Assembly (NCBI RefSeq): GCF_044003965.1
Contig: NZ_JBAWKC010000002.1
Coordinates: 496,001 to 560,000, forward strand
Reading direction: 5' to 3'
Source of the DNA: Yeosuana aquiaggeris
GTDB lineage: Bacteria > Bacteroidota > Bacteroidia > Flavobacteriales > Flavobacteriaceae
DNA length: 64,000 nt
The notes under the pieces are model-generated. The model was given only the letters and a program-made list of their open reading frames with translations. It had not been told where the DNA came from and did no database searches. Positions 62,804 through 64,000 of the stretch are shown in pieces (position 1 is the first letter of the stretch; each line of letters begins with the position of its first letter). A program made the position numbers and the translations under genes.

Positions 62804-64000
62804 ATGAATAAATTTTTCCCCCTAATAGGACTATTATTATTTTTCTCAAGTAGTTGTTCAACACAAACAAATAAAACAAAACAGATTGTATTTGAGGTAT
62901 CGAACAATGACGATGATTTTACATCCAAAGTATTTGATTTACTTCAAAATGACAAAAAATTAGAATGCACAATAGAGTTCAAGACAGGAACATATCATTT
63001 TTATCCAGAGATGGCTTATGAAAAATATGTGAAAATTTCTAATAATGATAATGGCCTCCGCAAATTTGTTTTCGCTATAGAAGGCAGAAGGAATATTACT
63101 ATAAATGGTAATGGATCCACTTTTATATTTCATGGAAGTATCATTCCTTTTTTAATAGAAAATTCTACTAATATTAAAATAGAAAATTTAAACATTGAAT
63201 ATGATTTTCCATTTGATTTAGAAGGCATAGTTGTAGCTAATAACCAAGAAGAAAAAACATTTGACTTAAAAATTCATGAAGATAATAAATACAAAATAAA
63301 AGATGACATCCTTTATTTTAGTGGATATGACTGGGAAATTGGCTTAGGTGAGAACATTGTTTACAATGCTACAACAAAATCACCTGAATATTTTACGTCA
63401 CATTACGAACATAATTTCCACGAAAATTTCTTAAAGGCACAACCTCTGGATGATAGAATTGTTAGATTTTCAAACCTGAACGCTGCCAAAGTACCTCCTG
63501 TAGGTAGTATATATTCTGACAAAGGTCCTCATGGTGAAAACAGAAAAATAGTTGGTTTTAGAGTTTATAAATCTAAACATATAGAATTAAACAACATTAA
63601 TGTTTACCATGCCGGAGCTATGGCTCTAATTGCTGAAAAGACAGAAACGGTTTCATTAAATAAATTTAATGTTATTTTAAAAGAAGGATCTTCCAGAATA
63701 ATTTCTGCAACGGCAGATGCAACACATTTTATAAACTGTAAAGGTGCGATAACTATTGATAATTGTAGGTTCGAAAATATGCTTGACGATGCCACTAATG
63801 TTCATGGGACATATATGATTAATAATGAAGTTATAGATTCTGTTACAGTGGCAGTAAGATTTGGTCACTTTCAACAACAAGGATTTGATTTTGCAGAAAA
63901 AGGTGACACTTTAAGATTTATAGATAGGACAAATCTAATGCCAGTAGGTACAGGTGTAGTCAAAAGTATTGATATGATTAATGAAAACAACTACACTATT
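62804..64000 (+). CDS. GH110-type alpha-1,3-galactosidase (3' end outside window)
   Basis: An ATG at 62804 starts 399 codons open to the right edge. A lipoprotein signal (PLIGLLLFFSSSC) precedes a right-handed beta-helix: IEGRRNITINGNGSTFIFHG, then NIKIENLNIEYDFPF and KIVGFRVYKSKHIELNNINV. The stretch FENMLDDATNVHGTYM carries the DDATNVHG motif characteristic of GH110 exo-alpha-1,3-galactosidases (GlaB-like), which invert the anomeric bond and remove terminal alpha-1,3-galactose. The remaining part lies beyond the window. Together with its neighbours it suggests an alpha-galactose-rich target such as a red-algal galactan or a mucin-type glycan. Confidence 0.85.
   Translation, partial: MNKFFPLIGLLLFFSSSCSTQTNKTKQIVFEVSNNDDDFTSKVFDLLQNDKKLECTIEFKTGTYHFYPEMAYEKYVKISNNDNGLRKFVFAIEGRRNITINGNGSTFIFHGSIIPFLIENSTNIKIENLNIEYDFPFDLEGIVVANNQEEKTFDLKIHEDNKYKIKDDILYFSGYDWEIGLGENIVYNATTKSPEYFTSHYEHNFHENFLKAQPLDDRIVRFSNLNAAKVPPVGSIYSDKGPHGENRKIVGFRVYKSKHIELNNINVYHAGAMALIAEKTETVSLNKFNVILKEGSSRIISATADATHFINCKGAITIDNCRFENMLDDATNVHGTYMINNEVIDSVTVAVRFGHFQQQGFDFAEKGDTLRFIDRTNLMPVGTGVVKSIDMINENNYTI

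Overview
The window is AT-rich chromosomal DNA from a marine-type member of the Bacteroidota, most likely a Flavobacteriaceae. Pointers are the SusC/SusD pair with a hybrid two-component regulator, a type IX secretion sorting domain, DUF983, DUF2490 and DUF6090 proteins, TAnnTTTG promoter boxes and an initiator tRNA without an encoded CCA. No species name can be given from sequence alone.

Region by region. (1) 1-10.57 kb is core-like: the end of a FAD-dependent oxidoreductase, a DUF983 protein, an ABC-F ATPase, a tripartite RND efflux operon (adaptor, pump, TolC-like channel), a secreted LRR protein, a small CPxCG protein and tRNA-fMet. (2) 10.57-34.53 kb is a roughly 24-kb island. It starts at the 3' end of tRNA-fMet and ends at a 15-bp copy of that tRNA end. 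Inside it are 21 intact genes, all on the minus strand and nearly all single-gene units. They are separated by about 20 imperfect inverted-repeat elements of 50-140 bp (one near 290 bp) whose ends look like integron attC sites (GTT-ended R' box, RYYYAAC-like R'' box, hairpin centre). No integrase of either the integron or the phage type lies in the window. (3) 34.5-50.3 kb holds an NtrY/NtrC-like sensor kinase and sigma-54 activator. Divergent from them is a co-oriented series of secreted or membrane proteins: two esterases with a mobile CBM20-like domain, an erythromycin-esterase-like protein, a HExxH metalloprotein, a MacB-like ABC exporter, a retropepsin-like protein and an M28 peptidase. 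Two degraded plus-strand attC-like elements sit among them. (4) 50.3-51.2 kb is a decayed minus-strand cassette lying outside the island. (5) 51.2-64 kb is a polysaccharide utilization locus: a 1341-residue hybrid two-component regulator, a PKD lipoprotein, SusC, SusD, a secreted beta-propeller protein with a T9SS tail, and a GH110-type alpha-1,3-galactosidase running off the right edge. Its target is probably a galactose-containing glycan.

How the parts work together. The RND genes form one operon. The island looks like a sedentary cassette array of the chromosomal-integron kind, carrying surface, membrane and small-molecule-modifying functions plus a recurrent DUF6090 membrane-protein family (four complete genes and two 5' remnants). 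The PUL regulator probably acts on a divergent control region carrying two pairs of TGTTACAT, each pair 21 bp apart. The sigma-54 activator probably acts at a tandem 18-bp repeat between it and the first esterase gene. The cassette array and its tRNA-bounded borders are the most unusual part of the window.
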